A stretch of DNA of 64,000 nt from Tubiluchus corallicola (lineage: Eukaryota > Priapulida > Priapulimorpha > Priapulimorphida > Tubiluchidae), in contig JAQGDQ010000054.1 in assembly GCA_030141605.1 (NCBI GenBank), forward strand, positions 682,001 to 746,000, written 5' to 3'. Made by a program: the position numbers and the translations under genes. Position 1 is the stretch's first letter. Each line of letters starts with the position of its first letter. The notes beneath the pieces are model-generated. The model saw nothing but the letters and a program-made list of their open reading frames with translations, was not told the origin of the DNA and ran no database searches. Of the stretch, positions 1-13,600 are shown one piece after another.

Positions 1-1289
1 CAGGGCTCTAGAGTGCTTAAAGTTGAGCCACACCTGCACAGGGTTTAAAAGATTTTGTTGTGTGCCACCAGTGTATCATAAGAAAAATTTAAAGTGCTGT
101 AACTAGCATACACTTTGCTGGTCTTAAAGGCATGTGGATTGTTGCATAAAGAATGAGTGCTTGTTCAGGGTAAGTTTAGTAAAGACATTAATTAAAATGT
201 TTTATTAATGTGGCAACATGAATAACATTGTATAAAATAAGTAAAAGTAATCTTATCAAGTTATCTGTATAGTAATATTAGTGTTACACCATTATATAGT
301 TTTCACAAGAACGATTGCTGTTGAGTGAGTATGCTAAGCACATTTGAGAAAAACAATTTATTTCACTCTTAAACTATGCTATATTATAGTACATGTGTCT
401 TGCTGTGCATAATTATTTTTAAGTTCATAATATTCAATAATAGTCTTATTATTTTGATTTCCTGCATTGGTCAGATGTTTTCATTAGTAGAAAGCTACCC
501 AAATAAGTTAAGTGGTAACAGTTCCACAGTCATTAGGTGACTTGAATGTTTTGTAAAAAGCAATATTATATGAATGTCCATTTGTAAATTTTGTACAGTT
601 TTTATTCATAAATAATAAATTATGCAACAGAAATGTATTGTAATTAAATCTTGTGACTTTTTGAGTGGTATTTTGAGCGCAAATGTGTGTTTGGTTCAGC
701 AGCGATTTGGTAAACATCTAAGAATGAATTTATTATATTCAGTTTAACCTAGCTAAATGCACAAAGGTTAAAATTTTTAATCTATTAGATATTTTAAAAT
801 GAGCCAAGTTTAGTTTGTTTAACAGAATTTTATGTATTCATATAGCAGCATCACAAACTGACATAATCAGTCAATATTCAATGAGTTAAAATTAAACATT
901 AAGGAGCAGGATTCACCAAATTTAAAGGTTTCATTAATAATAAAGCATCCTCTAATAATAACATTAATAATCAAAGGTATGTGATATAGGCCCTATAATC
1001 ACAATATTCTTATCATGATCAAAGAAGTCTAATTGCAAATTGGATTCCATGCCAAGTAGCTACGTTATTTTTAGTAAGTCTCCTCAAAGTACCAAGTAAA
1101 TGATTGATCTCAGCTTGGGCCTTGGCTTCTTCCACCTTGTCAAGGTACACAAACGCAGAAGTAGAAAAACTAGTGCGCAGCAGTTACAGTTGCCATAGTG
1201 GCAGAGCATTACGGACTGTTATTGTCAGGTATGCTATCGCGCAAACTGCTTGTGCTTTGGTGTGTGACAGATGGGATTGCCGAGATGGC
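1..1289. other. AT-rich sequence without recognised gene
   Basis: No exon with convincing protein similarity and no clear repeat was seen. From about 1104 an open frame runs into the LINE fragment that follows, but its first 60 codons are not recognisable as part of it. Confidence 0.5.
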
Positions 1290-1620
1290 TCACGCCGACA
1301 TATATTGGCGAACTTAAGAATATTATTATTTATCAATACTTTGTGTATTGAACACGGGAGACACGTTAAACCCAGAGAAACCCCAGCCGAGAATCATCTA
1401 TGTACATATTATTTAAGAAATGAAATAGAAGACGAATTACACTTTATTATAAAATGCCCAAATTACAATGATCTTAGAGGAAAATTATGTAATCACATCA
1501 GTGTAATTATACCAGAATTTTTCCTTATGAGCGATGCTGATAAATTTTTATTTTTGATGGGAAGTAATGACTTAAAAGTAATTAAGGCATTTATTGATTA
1601 TGTTGAAAAAGTGCTTTAAG
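1290..1620 (+). mobile_element. LINE fragment: C-terminal end of a non-LTR reverse transcriptase
   Basis: The frame ending at 1619 carries the typical post-RT zinc-finger-like region: ENHLCTYYLRNEIEDELHFI and KCPNYNDLRGKL, followed by a hydrophobic tail (FLMGSNDLKVIKAFIDYV). Such tails (C..C...EDE.HF...C..Y...R) end many invertebrate LINE ORF2 proteins. The second Cys of the first pair appears replaced by Tyr. The RT palm is absent, so this is a dead, 5'-truncated or broken copy. Confidence 0.7.
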
Positions 1621-2079
1621 ACACAACGAACAAAATACTGTATAATGATCATATCATTGAAAATGAGGTCTGATGAATAACAATTTATTTTAAATACTAA
1701 TCATTAAACTCTTCATTTAAATAACTAACAAGATTTAATAATTATCAGTAATAGTTTTGTTTGTCTGCAGTGTCACTAAATTTCAAAATTGAAATGATAT
1801 GTATGTCTGATAAATAAATATGAAATAAATAAATATATATTATTACAATCAATGCGCCGCTCAAAAGTTTTATTTCTCCACCGTTTTATGCTGCCAGCAT
1901 ATCCACTAATCGCAAAAACGAAGAACATAACAATGTGCTGTTTCATTGCTTCATCTTTCACGATCATCATCATCATCATCATACATAACAATAAGATAAC
2001 AATAAGCTGTTTCGTTACTTCATCTTTCATCATCACTACTCGAAATAATATAAATAATAAAAATTTCCCAAGTACATGT

Positions 2080-3615
2080 ATAAGCCCTAATTTAACTGTT
2101 GGAATGATGTTATATTTAGACAGCTGTAGAGTATAAACAAACAATAAAGCGATAGAAAATTTTAAAGTATTGGAAAACAATAAGATGTTAACATTCAGCC
2201 TAAAGAAAACTAAATACATGAAAACGAACTAAGAAAAAGGATAAGGAAGAAATAGAAAGCAAATTAAGAAATGGAATAATCCAGAAAACAAACCAGTATA
2301 AATATTTAGGTGATTGGTCAAATGCAAAATACAACTATGAATTATTACTTGAAAAAAGAATGGAGAAGGCAAAGAACATGATAACAGAAATAATGAGAAT
2401 CGGAGATGAGCAGCAAAATTTAGGTAAAAAAGCAATAGACGTAAGATTACTTATGTATGAAACTGTGGTAATCCCGTTAGTATTGAACAACTGTAAAACA
2501 TAGACGAATATTAAAAAAGAATGGGAGAGCTTGAAAAAATACAAAAGGAGATGCTAAGAAGATTTCTCAATAAAAACACTAGCACACCATACTGGGGTAT
2601 GTTAGCAGAAACAGGTTGACTATAAAAAGGCTATGTTTTATTATTCGTTGATGAACTCAGATCTAAACAGATTCGCAAAACAAGTAGTACTTAAGCAAGA
2701 AAAAAGGGCATATAAAGATTGTTGGTATTCAGAAATACGTGAAATCATAGATAAATATGGAAAGAGGGACAAGATCAAGCATATAAAAAATGGAGAAATC
2801 AAAAAATCAACATAGAAAAAAGAAATATAAAAAGCAATATATAAATCAAAAAATATTACAGGAAAATAAACATAACGTACAAAGAATGACAAAATTAAAT
2901 TTTCTTGATGGTGAGAAATATGAGAAACAACGATATATTAGTGATTGTAGTCTTGCAGATATAGTAAATATAATGGAAATTAAATTAAATATGAAAGAAT
3001 TGATATGCAATTACAAAGGAAACAAATGGGAAGATTTACTATGACCTAAGTGCAGGATTCAGGAAGATGCAACAGAACATGCATTAAGTTGTGAGAAGTC
3101 AGAAAGAATAATAAATAACAAAAATGTAAGGATACAGACTATAAAAACAACAGAAATAGAAACCCTTGAATGATTAGTAAGGGCATTTAGAATTATGGCA
3201 TCAAGAGAAAACATATAGCTGATATAACGAAATGTAATGAAGGGGAAGGGTGACACTCGTATGCAGAACCAGGAATGACAATATAATGACGTCAAAAGAA
3301 AATAATCTGCTCTTGCACACCTAATAGGTTGTGCTCACCTTGGAAAACGTGAAGTAGAGCCAGTGAACTGCTGATTATTTACTTCTGAGCCAGTCTACTT
3401 CTACTTAATTAGTTAGCTAACTTATCTATGTAATACAAATTATACCAAGAATGTTAATTGTTGTTATTACTAACACTGAAAATAACCTTTGCACAAAGCT
3501 TTGATGAATTAACTTTATATGTATGCAGTATTTGACATGTTTGTGCTGTATGGTGTTTTGCCAATATACATTATAATCATGTATTTGAGTAATAAATTGA
3601 AATTGAATTGATTAT
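2080..3615 (+). mobile_element. Decayed LINE, RT C-terminal half with 3' tail
   Basis: Three-frame reading gives broken pieces in order: FSLKKTKYM (about 2195), QYKYLGDW (about 2300), EKRMEKAKNMITEIMRIGDE, VRLLMYETVVIPLVL (about 2440-2490), TPYWGMLAETG (about 2586), and EDATEHALSCEKSE (about 3065-3105). These are standard landmarks after the RT active site of a non-LTR element, disrupted by stops and frameshifts. The copy ends in AATAAATTGAAATTGAATTG (3590-3609), a short tandem tail typical of LINE 3' ends. It is a second copy, unlike the one ending at 1620. Confidence 0.75.
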
Positions 3616-3780
3616 GCCCATTACATCTATTGTAGACACTGGGCAGGCAGAACTGTAAAGTAAAAGAAATCTTCCCTTAAGACAGGTAAACACAGCAATA
3701 ATCCATCAAAAAAAAACAAGACACTCCTATGCCAGTGGCTTGTCAGCACCACTTCTCTTTCATCATCATCATCCAATGAA

Positions 3781-4480
3781 TCACACGTCCAGTGACATGA
3801 TTCTGCTCACCTTCCTATGCCAGGACTCCCTACTCGCCGCAATGCCCCAAGTACATTTATTTCTAAGGATCAATGCTGAAGTGTTTAAATCTTTCTGTGC
3901 AAAATCTACAGGTTTTTTAGCTGGTTCTATGGCTTGTTGAAGAGCTATCTTCACTGGAATATCATCAGGTAGTCTAAGCATATGCCCAATCCATCTTAAA
4001 CGGCGTGTTTTTATTTTTCTTGTCCAAGGTTCTTCTTTTATTTTTGCATATAGATCTTTGTTTGAAATTTTCTTTGGCCGTCTAATACCCAAAATGTTTC
4101 TGTAATTTCGCCTTTGAAACGCATCGATTTTAGCTTTATGATTTGCTTTTAATGTCCAGAGCTCAGAAATACACTTTCAACTAAGGCTGAGAATATTCTA
4201 ATTTTTGTTGCCAAAGAAATCTTCCTATTCTCAAAAACTTTTGTGAGTTTTGAGCAAGCTGATAATGCCATTATCTCCGTCTTGATATGTCGTCTTCTGT
4301 TGCCAGCAGACTATCGAGATCTTCTCAAATACACTTTGACTGCGTTGTCAATATGGGAGCGCTTTGCTCCATCCCCGTTCAGTACAAACAGATTTCCACG
4401 ATTACTGGTATCACAGTTGATGAATTTAGTTCAAGTGTTGTTGCTTTTTCGCATTAGTTGATTTAATCTTTCAGAAGTAA
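3781..4480 (-). mobile_element. LINE fragment on the minus strand, RT C-terminal region
   Basis: On the minus strand, from about 4480 downwards, the frames read LTKVFENRKISLATKIRIF, then after a frameshift ELWTLKANHKAKIDAFQRR, and from 4092 IRRPKKISNKDLYAKIKEE and RRLRWIGHMLRLPDDIPVK. The RR.RW.GH..RLPDD.P block is diagnostic of endonuclease/reverse-transcriptase LINE proteins. The remnant's 5'-most recognisable part lies about 200 bp upstream of the DENND1 start codon, on the opposite strand. Confidence 0.75.
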
Positions 4481-4637
4481 TTTTAACCCTGAAGTGCTGG
4501 TTTGAACGTTGAATAATAATTACTTGCTTTCTGGTTTAGGCCTGTTGATATGCTGGAACTTCTCGAGTAAAAAATCATTGCAGTGTGACAGCGACCAGGC
4601 AACTACACTCCGTGTGAAGTTAGGTTACTACAGTGTT

Positions 4638-4688
4638 ATGTTCGTTGACACAGTTTTTCAATTAGTTGCAATGGAAAATGGGTTCTAG
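4638..4688 (+). promoter_or_regulatory. Upstream ORF overlapping the DENND1 start codon
   Basis: An ATG at 4638 opens a 16-codon frame (with a second in-frame ATG at 4671) that stops with TAG at 4686-4688, inside DENND1 exon 1. The DENND1 ATG at 4678 lies in another frame. If the transcript begins upstream of 4638, ribosomes starting here would pass the main start, a layout known to lower translation. The transcription start is unknown, so the role is inferred. Confidence 0.45.
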
Positions 4689-7600
4689 AGTTAGGTACGA
4701 TGATGCCTGATTTCTGTAATTACTTAATGCAAATGCTTCGTTTAAATGTAATGGTTGCATTTTTAGGCTTACCATATTTGGATGTGCAAAAAGATCTAAA
4801 ACAACAAATTCAACAATAAGTTAGGTCTGTGCAGGAGCGCTTACAGCAGCTTCTCTAGCCGGGTTCATTACGGCACTCCGAAAAGCAACGCATTTTTTAA
4901 ATAAAGCTGTTTTGGAGGTCTTGAACTAATCTATACAAATATTTTTTGTGTTAGGTATTTTTTTAAATTTGAGACATTTTAGCAATTCGCCTATCTAAGA
5001 TTTAGTGGAATAGAGTATTATTTTGGTTGACAGTAAACCTATTAAGATTAATATACTCATTCAAATACCTTAATTGCTACCTTAATGCACGCGTGAATCG
5101 ATACTTGTTTGCTAAAGTTAGGCCACAGTTTTCTTATGCGTGTTCGGTTATGTTTAAGTCTTTTCTAAAATTGTTCTTAGACAAGTAAAATCTTCCTCAG
5201 TTTTTGTTTTGCAATATTAACAATGAAATTTAAATAAACTATATTACGCATAGTTAATCACTAAAATAATTATGTAATTACATAAGTTTATAATGCTTCA
5301 AATGTCATGCAGTAAGCATAGGAGTACCTTCTTTGGACACTGTCCAGTCAAGGCCAGTGGCCAGTCAAGGTAAATTTCACTGTTGATACTATGAATTAAA
5401 TCCAATGGAATATAGGCTTTGATTTTACAAGACTGTTGTAGTTACAATCTGTGATAGTCTCATAGTCAGTTTTAGTGCCACTGATATGAGAAATCCTTCC
5501 AACTAATTTGAGCGAAGTTTCTTAGAAGTTAAGAACCACCTAAGGATCTTTGATTTAAATATATATATATATAGGAAGGTATAGTTTGACAGACACTGTA
5601 AAACTGTTATATCCGGCTTATTTTGTCAACTAACTGATAACCTTAGAAAAAAATTAGCAAAAGAACACACTGAAAACATTACAGTATGTCATAGGTTATC
5701 TGTGGTCATGCATCATGCCAGATAAGTATCATTAGAATACAAAAGACCTCTGATCATGATCGAGCTAAGAGGTCACTAAAGGTCACTGACAGAAATGGAA
5801 AAAACTATAACTCATTATATTAGTGAGTCACTAGGCTTTAAATATTATGAATTGACAAGAAGAAAATTGATGCCAAATGTCATAAATTAACTGCATCAGT
5901 ACCTAAAGGCAAAAACCAGAATGACTACAGCAGAGCAATTTGTGCTTGTTTCCGTGCAGGTCCTATTTTAATATCTCTCTTTTTTACGCCAGTTTTTAGC
6001 TGTGTGGTCTTTTTAAATTTTTGATTAAGATACCAGTCAGAACTTTTCCATAATTTACGGTGATTGTCATATAGACTGAATTACTGATGTCTATTGCTTC
6101 TCTTATAGAGAAAACCCGGACAAAATATTTGAGGTGTTTCTTGAAGTTGCCCCTGCTGCAGACAGTGATGGTAAGTGATGCGTGTTGCAGTGGCGAATGA
6201 GTGGACCTAGTTGATTATTTCAATTTAGCTAGTTAGCTCGTAAGCGATTACTTCGATTAATTATTTATAACCTTAATAACAATAATATTGTTAGTACCAT
6301 TATTGTCAATATTTAATCGAGATTATTTTTCAGAGCCGTTTGTATTACAAAGATATCCAGACGAATTTATTCAACGGGTGAGTTTTATCTTTAGTGACTT
6401 CAAATTAACTATAGTAGTTAGCATTTACTAAAAATTTACATAGTCATAAAAGGTGTTACATTATGTCTGTGCAGAAGAGAATTAAAATATTGCATGAAAT
6501 CTCTAGATTAATGAAATTTCACTTGTATATGTGTTTGTATAGTGTGAACAGTTAGTAAATAAAGCCAGCTTGCCACTGTACAAACTAAGAAAGTTATTAA
6601 GAGCTATTTGCTGAGAACTACGTGTGTTTTGGTGTTAACAATGTTATTATAATACTGATCTGAATTTTCAGGATGTTTTGAAATCTGCTCCCAAGTTTGC
6701 GTTCCCATGTCCTGTTGATAGGTAGGTAACATAACCATAATAACCATAGTGATCTGGTGATGAAACATTCCCATGCTTTTGCATCTGCTAAGCATAAAAA
6801 CACAGTAACATTTTTTGTAAAGTTTTGACTCTGAAACTTCACATTGACGTAAACACCATGCTTTAGCAAAGCCAAACTATAATTAAACTCAGATTTTCTT
6901 TGAAGCCACGAGTCACACTTATGAATGAGTCACTTGTTTAAGTAATTAGTTTAAGTGATTCAGTAGATAAGTGACTCATGTATCGAGATGGTATTATAAA
7001 TTTGTAAGAAAGTTCTGCTTTATTTCTGGAGAGATTGTAGTTTACTGTACTGTACTGTAAATTAAAAAAACTCATTTCTAATTATTTATGGGTATATTTA
7101 CTATTTGCTGCTTGCTGTTTGAACAGTTGAACAGTGTTTGTATGCAACAGACATGAAGATTTAATAAATTAAAAACATCATGATTACAATCTCTGTTTGA
7201 TATAGAATGTACTCTTGAATATCAATGCCAGCTTACAACTAAGTGAGTGCCTTGTCATATGTGAATATTAAAACGAAGTGCATACTTTGTTTAAACATTC
7301 TGGTTAAATGAGATATTCCACGTGTTAAACACATACTTATGGTATGTTTGTGAACTTCTGTAGCAAAAAAAATCTGTTGGTCAAACTAGTTTTCTGATTA
7401 TTAATTTTGTCTGCATGGCAAATTAGGCTTGTCGTAGACAAAAACATTCACTCGCTTCTGTAGTTTAACCCACAGCTATTGGTAGCTAATTGGAACATTT
7501 TGTTTCATAAACTACTTAATAGTTATAAATTTTTTAATACATTTTTATTAAGAAAATCAACAGTTCAACTGCACACTAGCAATCATCTTCAGAAAATCAT

Positions 7601-10600
7601 GAACTACATTAATTTCTTCCTGAAGGCGGTGGTTAGTGTGCAGTAAAACCTGGATTTTCCTAATAGAAATGCACTAAACTTTGCTGTATAGTGGGTTATT
7701 TATGAAACAGATATTGTTCTTCTTATAGAGAATTTAAAAACTTTAGAACAAGTTTACCATTTCTAACAAACTGTCATTTAACAAAATTGTAGCTTGAAAA
7801 AGAAAGGTGGAGCTAATGGCTTCATTTTTAGTGGTTACATATCCTCAGAGTTTGTAAACACTGGCAGTTTTAATATTTCAAATTTGCCTGTTGTAAGTAC
7901 CTGACACTGTTTAGAAAGCTATAATAATTAGGTTATGTTTAGATTATAAAAACTTATGTTGAATCACCAAGTATGATAGAAAAAACAAATTATTTTCAAA
8001 CTATTTTTTCACAGTAGTTGTTATCAAGTAAATGTTGTTATCAAGAATAGTTACATTTTGTTAGTGGGAAATTTGTCTCAATAAACAAGGATATATCAAA
8101 CTTGGCTGAAAAAAGACGGGACTGGACTTAGTTTTGAATTATGAATCAATGGATTACAAGTCAAGGCCTATAACCTCTAGACTTTTTCGGTTATACCATG
8201 GAGACAAAAGTGTTGACCTGATTTAAATCCGTACTCGCATTTTTTCACACTTCCTTTAGGCCATGTTTGGCTTAAAAAAATTCATTAATTGTCAGTTTGT
8301 TTAAGATTATAAATAAATAATTGATAATTAATGAACTAAAGTGAGGATAAGTCCTTAATTAAATGTTCAAGTGAAAGTTAAATTTCTGATTTCTGAGTCT
8401 AGTAGCATAATAGTAGTACTTGAGTTGTACAATGTACATGCGTGACTTTGTACCTTGTACATTGGAGTGAAGTGTAATCTGATGTTCTCCTATGTCTTGT
8501 GATCTTTTAGCCCATGGCACATTATTAATAATTCGTTGTCTGTATGTCTTCTCCCAGGAGGCAGCTGAGACCTTGCTCAGCTTACAATGTGCATTTAGTA
8601 TACGGTTTGTTAGCGAAAACATACGTACAGTCTAGCCTCGTTATCTCGCCCCTCGTTATGCCGCCAAACTCATCTCTCGCCATAGAAAGTACCAGGACGG
8701 ATTTCCTGCTTTGATATTTACCTCGTTAAGTCGCCACCCTCGCTTCTCGCCCTCGCCACGCCATGCTAGGATGAGTGCTTATGTAAACTATATTAGTTAT
8801 GTCTCCAAACAGACAAACTCAGAGGTGAATCGATCAATACATATACCGCGGTATGTAGACAATGCTCCTGTACTCGATAGACAGACATAATTAATCTAGT
8901 GTGTGTCTCACCAGGATTAGATTAGGAGTGCTGTGGTTGGTTAATGCGCAGAGAAGCTAAAGCGGCACCGATATCCTTACTCTATAACACCAAAGCTGTG
9001 TTTAAATTGGAGTTTCCACAAAGTGTGAGCAACTTTACATGATGTCTCTGAAGCGAAAACTGTTTTGTCTTAATCCTGAACAAAAAAAGGAAATTTGTAT
9101 TTATCATACGAATAATTCTTCAAAGACTCAGCAGGAAATTGCTACTGTATTTAGTGCGAAATTTGGTGACACTGTTAGTCGGAGAAGTGTAGGAGATATA
9201 ATAGCGAGTAAAGAAAAATGGATGCAAAGTCATGGTCACAGTGGCTCAACGAAATTGCGACGTGGACAGCATTCCAATCTGGTGTATACTCGAAAAAGGT
9301 TTTTTAAATAAAAAAGTAACATTCTAAGATTATTTTTATGACATTTTTTCATTTCTGATTTAATGTTGATTGGTATCATAATGCAAAATATATTTTATAT
9401 GTACATAGAGGAACACTATGTTAATCAACTATTATGTATATACATATAGACTAACTTCGTTATATTCCCGTTATCTCGCCATACTCGCCTCTCGCCAAAA
9501 ATTTGCCCTAGACAGTGGCGAGATAACGAGGCTAGACTGTAGTTTGTTTGTTTGTCAGAGCAAGTGGTCTAAGTTTGTTTACTATTAATTTATTACAACT
9601 TGGGGTAATATGTGCAAATAGACCAGAAACCTAAATAAAACAATTGATTATTCACTTTCTATCCTGAATTTACTAGATGTCAGTTAACTTGTAGTTGAAG
9701 ATTAAAGATTAGAGTGTACAATAAACAAAAAATATAAAATTGTGCTAAACTGGCATCAGTGTATGCGTTATCTTAGATGCTGAATTTTATAGCTTGTTTC
9801 ACTTTCCATGTTATTGTAATTTCATGTACTACACATGGCTTTCTATTGTAGGACAGCTGTGCAATTATATTCGTTCGTCATTACGAGTGAAGATAGCAAG
9901 TTTGCATTTGGTTTCTGCCGTCATGTACCTCACTCTCAAACGTGCCTATGCATAGTCAGGTATTACAGTTTATTATTTTTTAGTCATTTGCATTCATTGC
10001 TGTTTTTAAATAAATATCATAAAGTATTTCTAGTTTGATACATGTATTTTAAGTATTAAAGCAAAAACGTTTTAAGATTAACATGTGCGTTTCACTGTTT
10101 ATTGTTTATTTGGGTACCCTGCATTTTTTATGCTGTTCATTAGTTAACGTGGCTGTACAATTGACAGCTGTCGCACAGTGACCTGTAAGTGAAATTTGCT
10201 TGTTACATGTGTTGTAGGCCATTTAGTTCATGAATTTATTATTATACTGTACGAGTATAATATTCTTTACTGTTGTAGGAATATTTACTATATACTCTGC
10301 AGTTATTGAATAATTAGTAACATGTAGTAAAGTCGGATAATGTAAAATGATACTTTAATGCAACGTGAGTCTAAACTTAAATTAACCATACGTCCAGTTG
10401 CAATCTTAATGAGATTTTAATTGTGACATTTTGATAATAAAAAGGGGCTGATCAGAATGTTTCCTGAGGAACCATAAGTAAAGCATAGTTACATTTATAA
10501 TAAAGACTAGTGCTCAAACTGTGACCTGGTTCTCTGACCATTTTTTATAAAAATTATATATTGGCATTTTAATGTTACATGTAATATGTAGTATATCATA

Positions 10601-13600
10601 TGTGTAAGTGTGTTTTTACCTTTAGTTGGTTGCATTAAGGAAATAATGAACAAATGTTAAAACAGAATACACAGCCACTGCATTTTGATCTTTTGTGAAG
10701 TTCTTGTGAGATTCAAGTTCATCAAACTTAACAAGTGCTTCGCCGGCTAATAGATAAATGTTTATTTCATCTCGTTTTGTTGTTTGCGATTTGTGTAGTG
10801 GTGTTATTATTGCTTTTTATTGTATTTCTTTCTAGTTTCTTGCCCTGGTTTGACTTCTTCTTTAAGTTGCTCAATGTTATTGCAGAAATACTCAATTCTA
10901 GACAGGTACGTATATCTATTACTGTTGAAGGTAGTCAGCTTGCTTTACAGAAAAAGAACTAATTCTTTAAGAAAAGGAATATATTGAATTAAGCTGAAAG
11001 TGAGAAGACATTTTTTTATTCATGAGTCTTAAGTAAGTTGTTTTTGTATTTTCTAACTTTTGTTGTCGCCTTACAGGAAGGAATTTTAGAGCCATTTTTA
11101 GACAGCATCTACCGTCGTGATGTACCTGCAGCAGGTGATACAATCTACGCCCAAACTAGCAATTTCACATATGTAAGTTAAAATACAGTTACAATTATAG
11201 CCAGCGTTGGTTTATGCATTGATAACATTTTTGTTTCTTTTAATTGATAATAATGTTCTACCAGTTGAGCTTATTGATAGTCATTAATATATTTGTACTT
11301 GGACTGGGACATTTTTGTTAATGATGAATTATGAATATTTAAAGATTTATTTTTAACTAACAAGGTATCTTAAAACGTTAATCAGTAGACACTTTTAATA
11401 AATCCACTTTTAATCAAAGTTAATACGTGACATTTTACGTGTCAGCTTTATTAAGGTATAACACAATGAATATCCAAAAAAAGATTAGTCTCAGAAATCT
11501 CAATTTAATTTCAGGAATTTTCCTGCATGTGTCCAGATATAACTCGTTTACCAAGCATTCCAGAAAATGTAAGCTTTTCATCATTTTGACATAGTAGATC
11601 TCGTCATGATTTGCACAATACCTTTTTGGCTTATTGCTGTCTTCTCTTTCTTTTTTTTCTTTGTACACAGATTTACACACTGCAGGCTAGAATCCAGTAC
11701 TCATTAAATTGGTGGCAGGATTGGAACCTGTTTCATTATCAAAGATAATTCCTTAAGAGGAGGTACTGTGCCAGTGTAGGTGTCTTCAGATGTATGTACA
11801 AAACATATACTTCTTCAGTGAAGTAAATAGCTGCAGAGACCAAGAGTATGGCAGACAAAATTATCCAGAAACAATTACTTGGCAGTTAACTACTCATTTA
11901 CTAACCAGCCTTAGCGTTGCTCAACTTTGATTGCTATGACCACTCAGCTATTACACTTCCACATAACTATGCATGCTTTGCAATGGACGACTACAGTAGT
12001 GGTAGCAAGGTTGTGTGAAACTCGTCCTGGATAAATAATATAAAAGAAAAAAGAAGGCAGTAAGTCACATAATTTAGGGTAAATCATTGTACAGTGGTGA
12101 CAATTTGTAGTAATTTTGGCATTATTTTCAATATTAGTAATAAATTTACTGTGTAAATCAAAGTTAAAATTTTGGTGACAAGGCAGCGTAAAGGGCTACT
12201 GTTGTGAATTAAAAATCTTTGCTGTACTTTTATTTGTTTTTTATTGCTTTGTAGCGGAATGTTATGGAGTATTTTAATGCTGTGAATCCCAATAACATGA
12301 TACAAGTATTTGCCAGGTTTGTTCTAATTTTCTTTTCGATACAACTTTAGGCAAAATTGCCGAAAATGAATTTCTTTCTCAAAATAATTGTATTTTTTTA
12401 CTGTTGATAGCCTTATTGCAGTATAACCTCATTGGTTATAAGTTAATATTTATATTTTGGATAGTATGTGAATGGTTCCTCCAGAAACTGTGAAACAATT
12501 ATTGTGTAAGTGTTCATAATGAATTGCTAAATTTAATAGCCATGTACAGATAATTGGAATAAACAGGTGGAATTATTTATATTATGTGTTGTGTGATGTT
12601 GTACACTGCCATATAAAGTCTATCTTTTTATCAAAGAAAAATTATAATGTATTACTGATAATGAGGCAAGGTAGGTAGTTAAAGTTTCAGCTTTGTCTCT
12701 AGTATGTCCTGCAGTTTTGCAGTATAACCTAATTTGCTTATATTCTAACTCTATTTACAGCATGCTAAACGAGAGAAGGATTATGTTTACATCAAAGAAG
12801 CTCAGTCGATTGACAGCGTGTGTATTTGGTTCTGCGTCATTACTTTATCCAATGCACTGGTAAAATTTCCTGTTACTTATCAAAAACTATAAGTTACAGT
12901 CTTTTGAATTTTTGTTTAGTATTTATGTATTTAAGGATGCTTCGTATTGTAGTGTTTTATTGTCTTGGACTTTATTGTAATTTAAAAAAATACTTTTAGT
13001 GAATTAGTGATACTGAATTATAAAACAATTATTTGGTTATGGACATGTACTAAAACGGTTTTATATTAACAGGCAACACATCTTCATTCCAGTGTTACCA
13101 ACCCACCTTATTGACTATTTACTGTAAGTATCACTTCAACTAAGTAAAGTTAATGAATCTTTACCAATTAGGTATGTTCTGATATGGAGAGCTAACAATT
13201 AGTCACATGCAATAATCATACTGTATCTTCTTATAATTATCTAATTAGCCACTTAAATTTTTGCCTTTTAAACATTTTAGCAACTTTTACACAAGGAGTT
13301 TGCTTAATGCAGCATCATATTTTATAATTTTTTGTTTCAGAGCTCCTATGCCACTAATAATTGGAGTTCCTGCTTGTCTAATGGAGGTGTGTTAAAAATT
13401 ATTTTTTGACCGGTTACCATTTGTAAAATTTATGAAATATGGCTAATAACCTTCAGTATCACTATAACTACTTATGTTATATTAATGGTAGTTACAGTTG
13501 CTGATGGCCGTTTTACATCTGAGCTAGGGATGTTAACGATAATGATATGTATCGGTAATTATCATATCGGTAATTATCGATTATTGTATCCGTACAAAGC

